Shown here piece after piece: positions 1 through 11,835 of a DNA stretch of 64,000 bases. Numbering within the stretch: the stretch's first letter is position 1; each line of letters opens with the position of its first letter. The position numbers were made by a program, and so were the translations under genes. Under the pieces are notes generated by a model. The model made no database searches, had not been told where the DNA came from, and saw nothing but the letters and a program-made list of their open reading frames with translations. This DNA comes from Dallia pectoralis. Taxonomy: Eukaryota > Chordata > Actinopteri > Esociformes > Umbridae. The stretch spans positions 4,341,091 through 4,405,090 of the forward strand of contig CM055745.1 of NCBI GenBank assembly GCA_029465975.1. Direction: 5' to 3'.

Positions 1-25
1 GCATGAGTGACTAAATGTAGAGGTC

Positions 26-2201
26 TCAGTTGATTGTGAGAACATCAGTCTGGATCTCGTGGCTCAACTGGGTCTGCAAGTCACTCAGCTTCTTTTTCAG
101 CACAGCCAGAGCTGACATGACAATGGTCTCTGGTCTCAGAGAGCCACACGTCTCTACGTTGTAATAGAACCTGCAAAGGATTGTGGGACATTAACAGTGA
201 TGCCCGTGCCATCCATTCCACTATGTGATGCCAGTCCAGTTTGTGGTGACTTGTTAATAAATAATTAGACTAGAATTAACCAACACTGACCTCTCAGGTT
301 TTCCGTTGGGATCAAATGGGGCTTGAACTTCATCGTCCTCGATCTCTGAGTATTCACTCTTCGGCCTGAGACAGAGAACAGCAGGGTGGGTTCTCACGGA
401 CAGACCACTGTCGGGTCACCGGCTTAATGACAAGAACCAGAATATTACCCACCATTCCTCTGGTCGTGGATAGACGGTATGCCTCAGAGCGTTGTCTGGG
501 TCATATTCAAAGGACACCCCCGCGGTTGGGTTCCACTTGGCATGCTCCTTGCCAAATCCCTTCTTGGCATAAGCTCTGAGACGCAGCTCCTGGCCCTTTC
601 TAAGCTTCACCAGCAGAATGTCTGAAAGGCGATACAACAGTAACAGGCTGTATAGGCCTCTTTAGCAAACCTTAAAAATAAAGACTTGAATATGAAACCC
701 TGAAAGGGAAAAACGACTTACCATCCTGTTCAACATAGTCATTGGGATCATTGTCTCGACTCTTGGAGGTAACCTGAAGACCACATAATCAATTAATCAA
801 ACCTTTTCCCTTCTCTTCTGACCAAAGGACAAAATGGAGGACAATCTGTACGTTCCATTAGGACGTTCGCACGTTCGTACGTTCCATTATGATGTTCACT
901 CACAGGAATGACTCGAGGGTGGTTGGACAGCAGGTCTCGTGAGGTCACATGGCGGGTCTGGTCCTCTGTGCAGCGAACGTCTAGCGTCAGTTCAACAGAG
1001 CATTCTGGGCAGAAATCGTCACAGGTGCAGTCCTGTGGTGGAGGAGGCAAAGCATAAATGGGTTTTACAAGCAGGCAATATTACGGTTGGTCCTTGTCTG
1101 GTCTCAGTGTTTCCCCTAGAATAAAAACAATGCTCCTCCTCCTCCACATACACCACCACCACATACACGACAGGCAACGCCTGTTTAGGTTCATTTATCA
1201 ACGCAAACCCACCCCAGTTTATTAAGTGGGAATTATAGTCCCATTTTAGTAGGCCAGGATTTGGTTTGCAACAGACAGGACTTGTTATAATAGTTTGAAT
1301 GGAGGGACATGTATCCCGTCCCCCTTGACAAAATAAAACACAGACAAAACATGGTGTATAAATGCTTACTCTGGAATACTGCATCTTGTCCACAACATCA
1401 TCACTGGTTAGGGGGATGAGACCTGAAAATGTAATCAGTTAGCTATTAGCTATACTGGAAAAAGTACTGAAATGGGGACAAACAGTACATTTATTTAAGA
1501 CCGTTACATACCCACTCTGTGAGCAATAAACTCATCATGGATCACAGAAGAATTTGCATCAATCTGAATCCAATCAATAGCTGAGAGAGGACAGTAACAT
1601 AACCGATTATTACAGCACAAATATGAAACTGTAAGCACATAACATGTTTACACGAAGATGAGGTCATAAGTCAATGAGAAAACAACACAAGTGATGCTTA
1701 CCTATGGTTGCAACCTCGGACATAAACACACGGCGGATGGAATTCGCAACCCTGGACAATCAGACAACCCACAATGAAACGTCAGACAATAGCAGCAACT
1801 TGTAAAAGTTCACTGATCTAGTTGGTGAGCATTGGGTCCAAAACCTGTACTAGAATGACCAGTAACACATGATCTACAAGGTAAGAACGGGAGTCGCCCG
1901 GTTCAACAACGCCTGCTAACGACCAGGCGACACGTTCCCGGGCAAATGAAATCCACATTAACAAAAAAGTCTAGTATCACAGGAGCCAACGTCAGCGCGC
2001 TGTTGTTTAGTACAGTACTAGCTAGCTAAATAGGCAAACACCACTCTCCTCCGTAACCTATTCATTGAGTTAGCAGGCTAGTTCACCTTACTTGGACAAC
2101 AACATTTGTACTTACGACAGGTCTGTGTTCTCAATGACAAATTTTACATTTTCATCCGTTAGTTCTGTGATCTTTACTATCGGCTGGTTAGCATACGGCA
2201 T
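26..2201 (-). CDS. polr2c: RNA polymerase II subunit RPB3, complete, 9 coding exons
   Basis: Encodes RPB3, the nuclear Pol II subunit that pairs with RPB11 to nucleate core assembly. Exons from the start are 2116-2201, 1702-1751, 1512-1580, 1370-1422, 904-1032, 722-773, 453-621, 291-365 and 26-170. They total 828 nt and give 275 residues, the same length as the human protein, with all junction phases matching. The N-terminus reads MPYANQPIVKITELTDENVK. The zinc-binding cysteine cluster CTCDDFCPEC is encoded by the exon at 904-1032. The C-terminus ends QTDVLTIN before TGA. Introns are short (roughly 70-400 nt) with canonical GT/AG ends. The 3' UTR runs off the left edge. It is followed upstream by coq9 in the same orientation, about 0.6 kb away, as in other vertebrates. 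Identity is effectively certain. Confidence 0.97.
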
Positions 2202-2811
2202 GATAATATAGAAGTAACGCACTATTTTACAATACAGCTGGCAAGCTAAATAGACCCAAAAACCGTCTCGTTAGTCTAAAGAAAACCGTACAACCAGAAG
2301 GCCTAGTGGATTTCTAGTTATTGGTCAAAACAAATACAAAGCGTTTTTCATTGGACACACATCCAACCTGTGCGGGACCTTATTTACATCCGGGTCAAAG
2401 CATAAATATTTTTCAAAATAAAGGTTGCAAGTGTGCTAAGACACAGTTATGATCATTCTTTGCATAAGATATCTCTATAGATCCATTTCTTAAACATTAT
2501 ACACCATAAATCAATAACAAAAAAATAATAACATCGATTTTCCTGTTGTAATGAATCTGTCATTTATTTAAGTACTCTCTATGGAGCCAAATAAAACATT
2601 TCAAATACAATTTAAATGTTTAGCCTTTATACAAGTGACAGGGATAGCAGTAAAGGGAAAACCTTTCCAGACTGAAGAAAGTGAACCTCATACCAACATT
2701 GCAGGTGTGTTTAAGAGACTTAATGTCACCTTAAACACACACAAACCCCTGACATGCAGAGATAAATGGAGATGAGGACAGGACGAATGGATCACACAAA
2801 GCGGTTTTGTT
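2202..2811. other. Intergenic: polr2c promoter side and coq9 3' UTR
   Basis: About 610 bases separate the polr2c start from the coq9 stop, with both genes on the minus strand. The left part must hold the polr2c promoter and 5' UTR. The right part holds the coq9 3' UTR with a candidate poly(A) signal at 2563-2568. A short open frame at 2581-2775 has no recognisable similarity and is probably chance. Confidence 0.6.
2563..2568 (-). promoter_or_regulatory. Candidate coq9 polyadenylation signal (AATAAA)
   Basis: A perfect AATAAA on the minus strand lies about 245 bases after the coq9 stop codon, in AT-rich sequence. It is the nearest canonical hexamer I see, so it is inferred to end the coq9 transcript. 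Confidence 0.55.
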
Positions 2812-5800
2812 TCATCGTCTCTGGTTAATCCCTGTGAGATTCTTCAGCTAAAAAAGAAAAAAAAACTCAAGTTCAATGCGGTTTTGGCTGTTAATGACAG
2901 ATTTTGTGCAGATACGATATATCTCCAGACCAATGTTTACAAGACAAAATGTAAACAATAACACGACATGTCTCATCATTGTCTTCCCTTACTGTCTTAG
3001 TTAAGCAAAGATAGCACTGAGAGTGTCTAAAGTGAGTATAAAGAGATTACAAGTCAATACAAACTGATAAATTAACCTACAAGAAAGTGTCCAGCGGGAA
3101 TCTCTCAGAGACAGAGATTATTGTAAAAAAAAAAAAAGTAAAATTAACTTAAACATTTACTGCAGATTAATTCTGGTCAGACCTGGATGCATTTAAAGTA
3201 GTAGTGCAGTAACAATCCCACATACGTCTTACTTAAATATGCAAACCATCTCACTAGCAAACTCACTGTAATTGCAGCTCCCATAAGCCCCTGTGCCACT
3301 GCTTCTCCTGTGGATGCAACCTACAGCACACAACAACAGAGGTATGAATTACCATTATACACTTCACTTTATAATATTCATAAGCACAGGATACGAAGCA
3401 AATTACACAATAAAACTCCTACTTGCAGATTTCTACTCAACAAAAATAGAGAATTCCAAATATGATCATTTCGGATTGATATCCTGGATGGGTGCAGCTA
3501 GTACTTGGGAGGACCCAGAGTTGCGTGTCACATTTATCCACTCAGACGGCCGTTTGGCTCTGGACCCACATTAACGCTGCACAATTCGTTATAACATGCT
3601 GTCACTCAAAAACAATTTGCAGGCTGAAAAATAGCCTGCCATTTAAACATTCGTAGGTCATTATCTTTTCTACATACGACAAAACTAGTTTTAGATGTTT
3701 ACGAGTGTCCTACAGTGCATTTTACGCACATTTTTATTTTCTACCTAAACCTGTCATGTGGCGGATTTAATCGACTAGAGTTTGTTTGCCCATCTCCGTC
3801 TCAGGGAGTAAAGATACCGTTGCACCGGCCTGACAACACTGGTGGCATTCACGACCCATGACATGTTCTCAGTTAGGCAGAAAAACTGCTCTCTCTTCAT
3901 CCGTTTATGGATCTTGGCACCCTGACGCTCGTTTCCATACCTCATTTACACAGATTGTATACAAATGCCTAATGTTTATATAGTTTTACATTTTAATCAC
4001 AAAATTAACTTGTTCATAATTACAAAAGAGGAAATATCACCTGACCTTTTTTACGGTGCCGGCTATATTGACTATGTCCTGGATGCGGTTGTCAAGGAAG
4101 TTCCAGGTGTCCTGGAAGTCTTCTGAGGAGTCCTGCAGCATCACCAGCTCTGTGGTGTTGTAGATGCCCGTCAGAGCAGCCCGTTTTGTATACCAGTTTA
4201 ACTGAGGGGTAAAACGGAAAACTGAATAAACAAAACTGAATAAAAAGGACTCAGACGAGCACCAAAGCAATTATGAATAAACACAAAAATAATAAACACA
4301 TTATAACTGAGAAAGACATTTGGATTGCTCGGACAAATATCGTCAAGGCAACCAACATGTAAATAAATAAAAAGTGGACATTGGCGATGAAATGCAGAGG
4401 AAAGAGCTGAGAGATAATGCAGTGTCAGGAGACGTGACGAACGGGAGTGAGGAAGACACGGGGAGAGGGCTATTTAGGCTGAGAGGATCGACTCACATCG
4501 GTGGAACGGTCTCCAGCATAGTACCAGATATCATCCACCAGGGTGGAGAGGTGTTTCAGACTCTCTGGGATGTTGTGTGGAAGGAGAAGGATACTCATTG
4601 CCTGTAAAGAACATTTACTTCAAAATCGACAGAAAGAAGTGCTGGCTCCTATTACGATGTGTTACGTCTTCCTCCTCGAAACGAGCCATTTGAGGAGGGC
4701 CGTAACACTGTGTGTGATATTTAAGGCAAATACATTTAGCTGAGATAAGGTATGCAGGTGGTGATGTGATGCAGGTTACACATGTTTGAGAACAGGTGGG
4801 AAACTTCGTTGCCTCTACTACGGCCTCAAATTTACGCTTACAAGATTATGAGAAGAACCAGAAGCGTGTTTTATTGCCAAGTAGGTCGACACATACGAGG
4901 AACTTGCATCGAAATGTTGGTGCATAACCGTACAGAAGTAAAAATAAAAAACTAAATGTAAATAACCACATAAATACCCATGAAAATGACCCAAACCTCT
5001 AATCCCATCCATGTGCAACCCCAGTCTAACGGACAATACATTCTTCTCTCCAAAACACCACTTCCAAATTGGACCATAGGGTCACCTAGACCACAATACA
5101 TTTTCAACTCCCTCGTACTCATATTTGGTAGAGCCGTTTCCCTGTAAAGGTAACAGCTGGAAGTGTTTTGGTAAGTATGTGCCAGCCTTGCGCACAGTCT
5201 GACTGCCTCTGGGACCAATTGTCTCCGAGTTGTACCGATTTGTTAAACGAAGCATCCTGGAACGCAAATCGTGCCGCAGATACTAATCACATATGGAAGC
5301 AACATATTTCTGTTGTTCTTACAAGTACTTCCTAAGATAACCAATGCCACATCTCAAGAACTGATTAGGTCATAGGGCCTGATAGTGGTTCTGGATTGTG
5401 TGTAAGATACCTGTGGCCAATTATCGATGTATGGCGTCAACATCCTCAATCTGGTCTCCACAGCGTCCCTAATAAACACAGACGTTTTCTTTGGTCTGCA
5501 AGAAAGTATTTGGTTAACACACGCTGACACGCACACCAGGAAGAATCACGTTCATTTAAAAATCCTTACGACACAGTTATAAAGCTATCCGGCCTATACC
5601 ATCTGAGAGTGGGGGGGCTTGTATAGCAATCCAGCCTATACCATCCGAGAATGTGGGGGAACTTGTATAGCAATCCAGCCTATACCATCTGAGAATATGG
5701 GGGAACTTGTATAGCAATCAAGCCTATACCATCTGAGAGTCGGGGGGAGCTTATATAGCAATACAGCCTATACCATTTCAGAGTGTGGAGGAACTTACTC

Positions 5801-8800
5801 AGCCTGGCCAAGTTGAATCTGTTTCTGATGCTCTGCCAGCTGCTCAGTTAGCTGTGTGTTACACTGAGCGATAAAGTGCAGGACCAGGTCCCCGGCTCCA
5901 TTATCAAACATACCACTGGAGGCTGCGGAGAGGCCCAGGGTCTGTTTAGAGGTAAACAATAACAGGATGAGAGGCCCAGGGTCTGTTTAGAGGTAAACAA
6001 TAACAGGATGAGAGGCCCAGGGTCTGTTTAGAGGTAAACAATAACAGGATGAGAGGCCCAGGGTCTGTTTAGAGGAAAACAATAACAGGATGAGAGGCCC
6101 AGGGTCTGTTTAGAGGTAAACAATAACAGGATGACAGGCCCAGGGTCTGTTTAGAGGTAAACAATAACAGGATGAGAGACCCAGGGTCTGTTTAGAGGTA
6201 AACAATAACAGGATGAGAGGCCCAGGGTCTGTTTAGAGGTAAACAATAACAAGATGAGAGGCCCAGTGTCTGTTTAGAGGTAAACAATAACAGGATGAGA
6301 GGCCCAGGGTCTGTTTAGCCCAGGGTCTGTAAACAATAACAGGATGAGAGGCCCAGGGTCTGTTTAGAGGTAAACAATAACAGGATGAGAGGCCCAGGGT
6401 CTGTTTAGAGGTAAACAATAACAGGATGAGAGGCCCAGGGTCTGTTTAGAGGTAAACAATAACAGGATGAGAGGCCCAGGGTCTGTTTAGAGGTAAACAA
6501 TAACAGGATGAGAGGCCCAGGGTCTGTTTAGAGGTAAACAATACCAGGATGAGAGGCCCAGGGTCTGTTTAGAGGTAAACAATACCAGGATGAGAGGCCC
6601 AGGGTCTGTTTAGAGGAAAACAATAACAGGATGAGAGGCCCAGGGTCTGTTTAGAGGAAAACAATAACAGGATGTGAGGCCCAGGGTCTGTTTCGAGGTA
6701 AACAATAACAGGATGAGAGGCCCAGGGTCTGTTTAGAGGTAAACAATACCAGGATGAGAGGCCCAGGGTCTGTTTAGAGGTAAACAATACCAGGATGAGA
6801 GGCCCAGGGTCTGTTTAGAGGAAAACAATAACAGGGGATGAGAGGCCCAGGGTCTGTTTAGAGGTAAACAATACCAGGATGAGAGGCCCAGGGTCTGTTT
6901 AGAGGTAAACAATACCAGGATGAGAGGCCCAGGGTCTGTTTAGAGGAAAACAATAACAGGGGATGAAAGGCCCAAGTTTTACCCTTTTCACAGTTATTAA
7001 CAATATAAAGTGGTGGTTATAAAAAGCAATTTTTTGTGAATAGTGGACATTTGATGCATTAAAATATATTCATACATCTAAATGATTATATCATGTAACT
7101 ATCTGGAAGTGTTAACACTATAAATCTCCTTAACAGCGTGGAAATGTATAGAACGGTCTCATGTGGACACTTCACTTCACTTGGGCAATATAATTAGGAT
7201 AGCATATTATGGTAGCATATACAATACATGAAATCCATACAAAAAATCCACACATTTTCTAACTCGCACTGCATAGTAGGAATGAACCTGACTGGTAGTA
7301 GGAATGACCCTCACTGGTAAGAATGACCCTGACTGGTAGTAGGAATGACACTGACTGGTAGTAGGAATGACCCTCACTGGTAAGAATGACCCTGACTGGT
7401 AGTAGGAATGACACTGACTGGTAGTAGGAATGACCCTCACTGGTAGGAATGAACCTGACTGGTAAGAATGACCCTGACTGGTAGTAGGAATGACACTGAC
7501 TGAATGACCCTCACTGGTAGGAATGACCTGACTGGTAGTAGGAATGACCCTCACTGACTGGTAGTAGGAATGACACTGACTGGTAGTAGGAATGACCCTC
7601 ACTGGTAGTAGGAATGACCCTGACTGGTAGTAGGAAACCCTGACCCTGACTGGTAGTAGGAATGACCCTGACTGGTAGTAGGAATGACCCTGACTGGTAG
7701 TAGGAATGACCCTGACTGGTAGTAGGAATGACCCTGACTGGTAGTAGGAATGACCCTGACTGGTAGTAGGAATGACCCTGACTGGTAGTAGGAATGACCC
7801 TGACTGGTAGTAGGAATGACCCTGACTGGTAGTAGGAATGACCCTGACTGGTAGTAGGAATGACCCTGACTGGTAGTAGGAATGACCCTGACTGGTAGTA
7901 GGAATGACCCTGACTGGTAGTAGGAATGACCCTCACTGATATGAATGACCCTGACTGGTAGTAAGAATGACCCTGACTGGTAGGAATGACCCTCACTGGT
8001 AGTAGGAATGACCCTCACTGGTAGTAGGAATGACCCTGACTGGTAGTAAGAATGACCCTCACTTGTAGTAAGAATGACCCTCACTTGTAGTAAGAATGGC
8101 CCTGACTGGTAGTAGGAATGGCCCTGACTGGTAGTAGGAATGACCCTCATTGGTAGTAGGAATGACCCTCACTGGTAGTAGGAATGACCCTGACTGGTAG
8201 TAGGAATGACCCTGACTGGTAGTAGGAATGACCCTGACTGGTAATAGGAATGACCCTCACTGGTAATAGGAATGACCCTCACTGGTAGTAGGAATGACCC
8301 TGACTGGTAGTAAGAATGACCCTGACTGGTAGTAGGAATGACCCTCACTGATATGAATGACCCTGACTGGTAGACCATGAAGAATGACCCTCACATGACT
8401 GGTAGGAATGACCCTGACTGGTAGTAGGAATGGCCCTGACTGGTAGTAAGAATGATGGCCCTGACTTGTAGTAGGAATGGCCCTGACTGGTAGTAGGAAT
8501 GACCCCTGACTGGTAGTAGGAATGACCCTCCTGGTAGTAGGAATGACCCTGACTGTAGTAAGAATGTAGGAATAACCCTGAATGGCCCTGACTGGTAGTA
8601 GGAATGGCCCTGACTGGTAGTAGGAATGGCCCTGACTGGTAGTAGGAATGACCCTCACTGGTAGTAGGAATGACCCTCACTGGTAGTAGGAATGACCCTC
8701 ACTGGTAGTAGGAATGACCCTGACTGGTAGTAAGAATGACCCTCACTTATAGTAGGAATAACCCTGACTGGTAGTAGGAATGACCCTGACTGGTAGTAGG

Positions 8801-10461
8801 AATGACCCTCACTGGTAGGAAGAATGACCCTGACTGGTAGTAGGAATGACCCTGACTGGTAGTAGGAATGACCCTGACTGGTAGTAGGAATGACCCTGAC
8901 TGGTAGTAGGAATGACCCTGACTGGTAGTAGGAATGACCCTGACTGGTAGTAGGAATGACCCTCAGTGATAGTAGAAATGACCCTCACTGGTAGGAAGAA
9001 TGACCCTGACTGGTAGGAAGAATGACCCTGACTGGTAGTAGGAATGACCCTGACTGATAGTAGGAATGACCCTCACTGGTAGGAAGAATGACCCTGACTG
9101 GTAGTAGGAATGACCTGACTGGTAGTAGGAATGACCTGACTGGTAGTAGGAATGACCCTCACTGGTAGGAATGACCCTCACTGAAAGTAGAAATTACCCT
9201 CACTGGTAGGAATGACCCTCCTTACTCACTTCAGCCCCAGCCGAAATAGCCTCAACAGTCCAACCATGTATTGGGACAAAGTCCAGTGCAGCGTCAAGAA
9301 TGCGTGCTTGTAGTTGTTCTTCAGTTTCATACTCTTCTCCTTGTTCTCCACTCTGGTCTGCACAGCTGCAGTGAAAATTGAGAAAGAACACAGGAGACCG
9401 TTGGCATAATGCTAACAACATAGAGCCGGTTTTGCAGGAAGACACAAAAACTATGCCTACATGAAACAATTGTCATTATTTTTCCATTGACCTTTATTTT
9501 TAAGTCCTAGACTATGCATAATCTGTGTCTGCCAAACCGGCCCATAGACATTGTAAGTCAGTTCACTCAAATACTTTTGAAGACTGTGCCTTCAGTAAAC
9601 AAATCTCACAATCTAGCTGTTCCAGTATGTGTATCAGAACATCACACTGGGAAGCAGTGATTATGTTTAGTGAACCCTCACCTAATGTTCTGCTGAGGTG
9701 ATTCTTTAGTTGCAGCGTCACAAGCCGCTGCCTCAGGTCCAGAAGCTGTCTCTGAAGATGTGTCATTGTCTTTAGAGAGGTTGGCTTGATAATGCTTGTT
9801 GGTAGTTGAGAATGCAGCAGTGGAAGATGTCAGAACTGGGACAGACTTCTCTTTGTCCTCCAGAAGCCCAAGTGCAGCGCAACGGAACCCTTGTCTCGGG
9901 CCATTGCACTGGGGACCGCATTTCATCGGAACTACGACTAGAGTAAATAAGCAGTGATGTTCATACTTTTAACAATTTAAAGAATATCCTATAATGTTCA
10001 TGTGCAAATGTCATATCACCTAGCAACACTAGTTCAATCGCTAGTTACTGTGTGTGAGCAGTTTGTTAAAGTATTTTGGTTTCATGAAGCGGGCTGACAT
10101 GACATGTCATAACAGAATGAGTTAATCATCACATGTTAACTAGAAATGTTAACGGCATTGAACAGTTCAAACCTAGCAGTTGAACAAATATTGTTGAGAT
10201 GTAGCCAGTGCAAGGGGGTAGTGCGTAGTGTACTATTATATTCTGTCCTTCATTATCACCTTCTCCGACATTGCATTGCTAGCTCCTATGTAAACTTCCC
10301 CGCGATTTAAACATTAATCAATCTTCATGATTAACAAAACAAACTTTCCGAGCAACTTGCTAATGTCTGGAGATAAAAAAACAACTAGCAAGTCGTTGCT
10401 CACCGCTGCCAAGACCCCGCAGGGCCCTTCCAACAAGTAGTCCTCGTAGCAGCGCCGCCAT
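2812..10461 (-). CDS. coq9: Ubiquinone biosynthesis protein COQ9, mitochondrial, complete, 9 exons
   Basis: COQ9 is a mitochondrial lipid-binding protein with a TetR-like fold that presents the quinone intermediate to the COQ7 hydroxylase. Exons from the start are 10404-10461, 9682-9937, 9230-9365, 5799-5941, 5411-5495, 4497-4601, 4046-4201, 3267-3320 and 2812-2847. They total 1029 nt and give 342 residues, with all phases consistent. The N-terminus (MAALLRGLLVGRALRGLGS) is Arg-rich and suits a mitochondrial presequence. Diagnostic stretches are LQARILDAALDFVP (exon 3), GMFDNGAGDLVLHF (exon 4) and DDIWYYAGDRSTDLNWYTKR (exons 6-7), ending GINQRR. Intron 3 (5942-9229) is inflated by two minisatellites, one at each end, and the 3' one contains copies of the exon 4 acceptor. 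The gene is head-to-head with ciapin1. Confidence 0.96.
5584..5798. repeat. 44-bp minisatellite, about 5 copies, at the coq9 exon 4 donor
   Basis: Units of about 44 bp (core GCCTATACCATCTGAGA) fill the 5' end of coq9 intron 4. On the gene strand the exon 4 donor GTAAGTTCC aligns with TACAAGTTCC in the repeat units, so the first unit starts at the donor itself, but the copies no longer carry a usable GT. Confidence 0.8.
5928..6968. repeat. 41-bp minisatellite, about 25 copies, carrying the coq9 exon 4 acceptor
   Basis: Near-identical 41-bp units run from inside coq9 exon 4 leftwards into intron 3 (gene sense). On the minus strand each unit reads ...TTTACCTCTAAACAG followed by ACCCTGGGCCTCTC. 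This is the true exon 4 acceptor plus the first 14 exon bases. The last unit supplies the real splice site at 5941/5942. Minor variants are an A for T before AAACAAT, AACC for AACA, and a truncated unit near 6316. Confidence 0.93.
7275..9218. repeat. 22-bp minisatellite, about 85 copies, at the coq9 exon 3 donor
   Basis: The 22-bp unit (plus-strand core GGAATGACCCTGACTGGTA) occupies most of the 5' half of coq9 intron 3, ending about 12 bases from the exon 3 donor at 9229. Units with CCCTCACTGG read CCAGTGAGGG on the gene strand, a donor-like GTGAGG. The majority read GTCAGG. Because three units make 66 bp, long repetitive open frames appear on the minus strand, but they are not genes. Confidence 0.93.
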
Positions 10462-10555
10462 ATTATCCAGCTGAGAACTGTTCAGTTTTTGACATCTGAC
10501 GCGTCATCTTTAAGCGACTCTTTATTAGCTCCAAGTTATTGTTTTGACCTGTGAG
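10462..10555. promoter_or_regulatory. Bidirectional promoter between coq9 and ciapin1
   Basis: The coq9 start codon (minus, 10461) and a probable non-coding first exon of ciapin1 (plus, ending at a GTAAGT donor at 10556) face each other with under 100 bases between them. The sequence is TATA-less, as expected for a divergent housekeeping promoter. Start sites are inferred, not visible. Confidence 0.6.
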
Positions 10556-11832
10556 GTAAGTTAGCTGTTCAGCTTAGCTAGCATATACTAACGTTTGTAT
10601 TGCTTTATTGCCCAGGTAAAGCAGACTTATCACACAGGTTTGGGGATTTTACATCAACCGCATATATTTTGGTGTTTTGTCAGATTAACATCTTAAAGTA
10701 GAATAACTTAACTACCGACTGCTGTAGCTAGCTAAAGGAAGCTAGCCTCGATGTAACATGATCTGTCACGTCGCCACCACTGACTAAAGTTATCCGGTTG
10801 GTGAATTGTCCGAAAAAATACACTTCACAGTTCTTAGAAGATAATATTACAACACAAATATAGTATTATATAAAAAGGAGGCTGTAAAACATGTTTGATA
10901 TTCGACATTATTGATGCTTGACAACAGACAGGCAATTGCCATAAACGTTTGTTTCTGCTTGGTTCTGAAATATGAGATGTTTTTGAAGTTGTTATGATCC
11001 TAAACAAGTCCACTAACGCTTCCAGTCCTCTGGAAGCGTTTTTATTAAAATTAACAAGTTAACAGCGCGGGTCCGTGTATTACTGTACGACGCCCGTAGA
11101 GTTGTCGGATGCTACCAATATAAATACCTGCCAAGTCAAGAGTTCCCAAATGGGACAGTTGTCTTGTCAACCGGAAACATTGCATCTATTTTTAAACATG
11201 ACAACCATATCAGTATGCCTAATGTCGTCGGTTTTGTGTATTTATTGGTTGTATGATCTGGACAAACGGGGCAACAGCTACATTTCTGTGTTATGCATTC
11301 CCCTCTTGATAACAGTGTCCTATGACTATGCAGAACATCTTCAACTGCGGACTCTTTACTCTAACCTGGCTACAGTGGAAAATCAACTGTTGTACAGTTA
11401 GTTGGGCTTATGTTGTTAGTGAAAGGTTGTTGTTCTAGGACCGCGTTGGCAATTTGCTTACATTCACATTGTTGTTGGTTATCATGCATACAACCATGGT
11501 GTTGTGATTCAGAGCCTCCCAGTTAAGTGTAAACAGGGGGGTAAGAGCCGGGAGTAAGAGCCGGGAGTAAGGACATGTTTTGTATGTGTTACAAGGTCAT
11601 TTCTCATTACATGAAGTCAGTCAAGTGATGCAACTTATTTTTAGGCTTTTATTGGGTTGTCTTGTCTACTACTTTGTCTCTACCCTATTTTGTCTCTGCC
11701 CTGTTGTTCGTGCCCTGCCCCTTTGCTCCCTGGGCTGTCATGTCTGTGAGAAGTTACACAGGCGAACTATGTTTTTCTTCTTCTGGTTCGGATTCACTGA
11801 GTGGATATAATATATTACGCCTGCGTTCGCAG
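10556..11832 (+). other. Probable ciapin1 intron 1 in the 5' UTR
   Basis: A good donor (GAG then GTAAGT) lies at 10556 and an acceptor (TTCGCAG) ends at 11832, three bases before the ciapin1 start codon, which suggests a 5' UTR intron. It holds no recognisable gene; open frames at 11075-11401 and 11580-11810 resemble nothing I know. It does contain the hairpin at 11035-11060. Confidence 0.5.
11035..11060. other. Perfect 11-bp hairpin followed by a T run
   Basis: AACGCTTCCAG and its reverse complement CTGGAAGCGTT are separated by TCCT and followed by TTTATT. The position is inside ciapin1 intron 1. It could fold strongly in RNA, and no function is known to me. Confidence 0.6.
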
Positions 11833-11835
11833 AAC

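Noticed and set aside
7207..9181. Repetitive minus-strand frames (GHSYYQSGSFLLPVRVIPTTS)
   Set aside because: Translation of the 22-bp intronic array of coq9; three units make 66 bp, so the frame stays open.
11075..11401. 108-codon plus-strand frame with hydrophobic segments
   Set aside because: It lies in the ciapin1 5' UTR intron, has no splice or family support, and could be chance.
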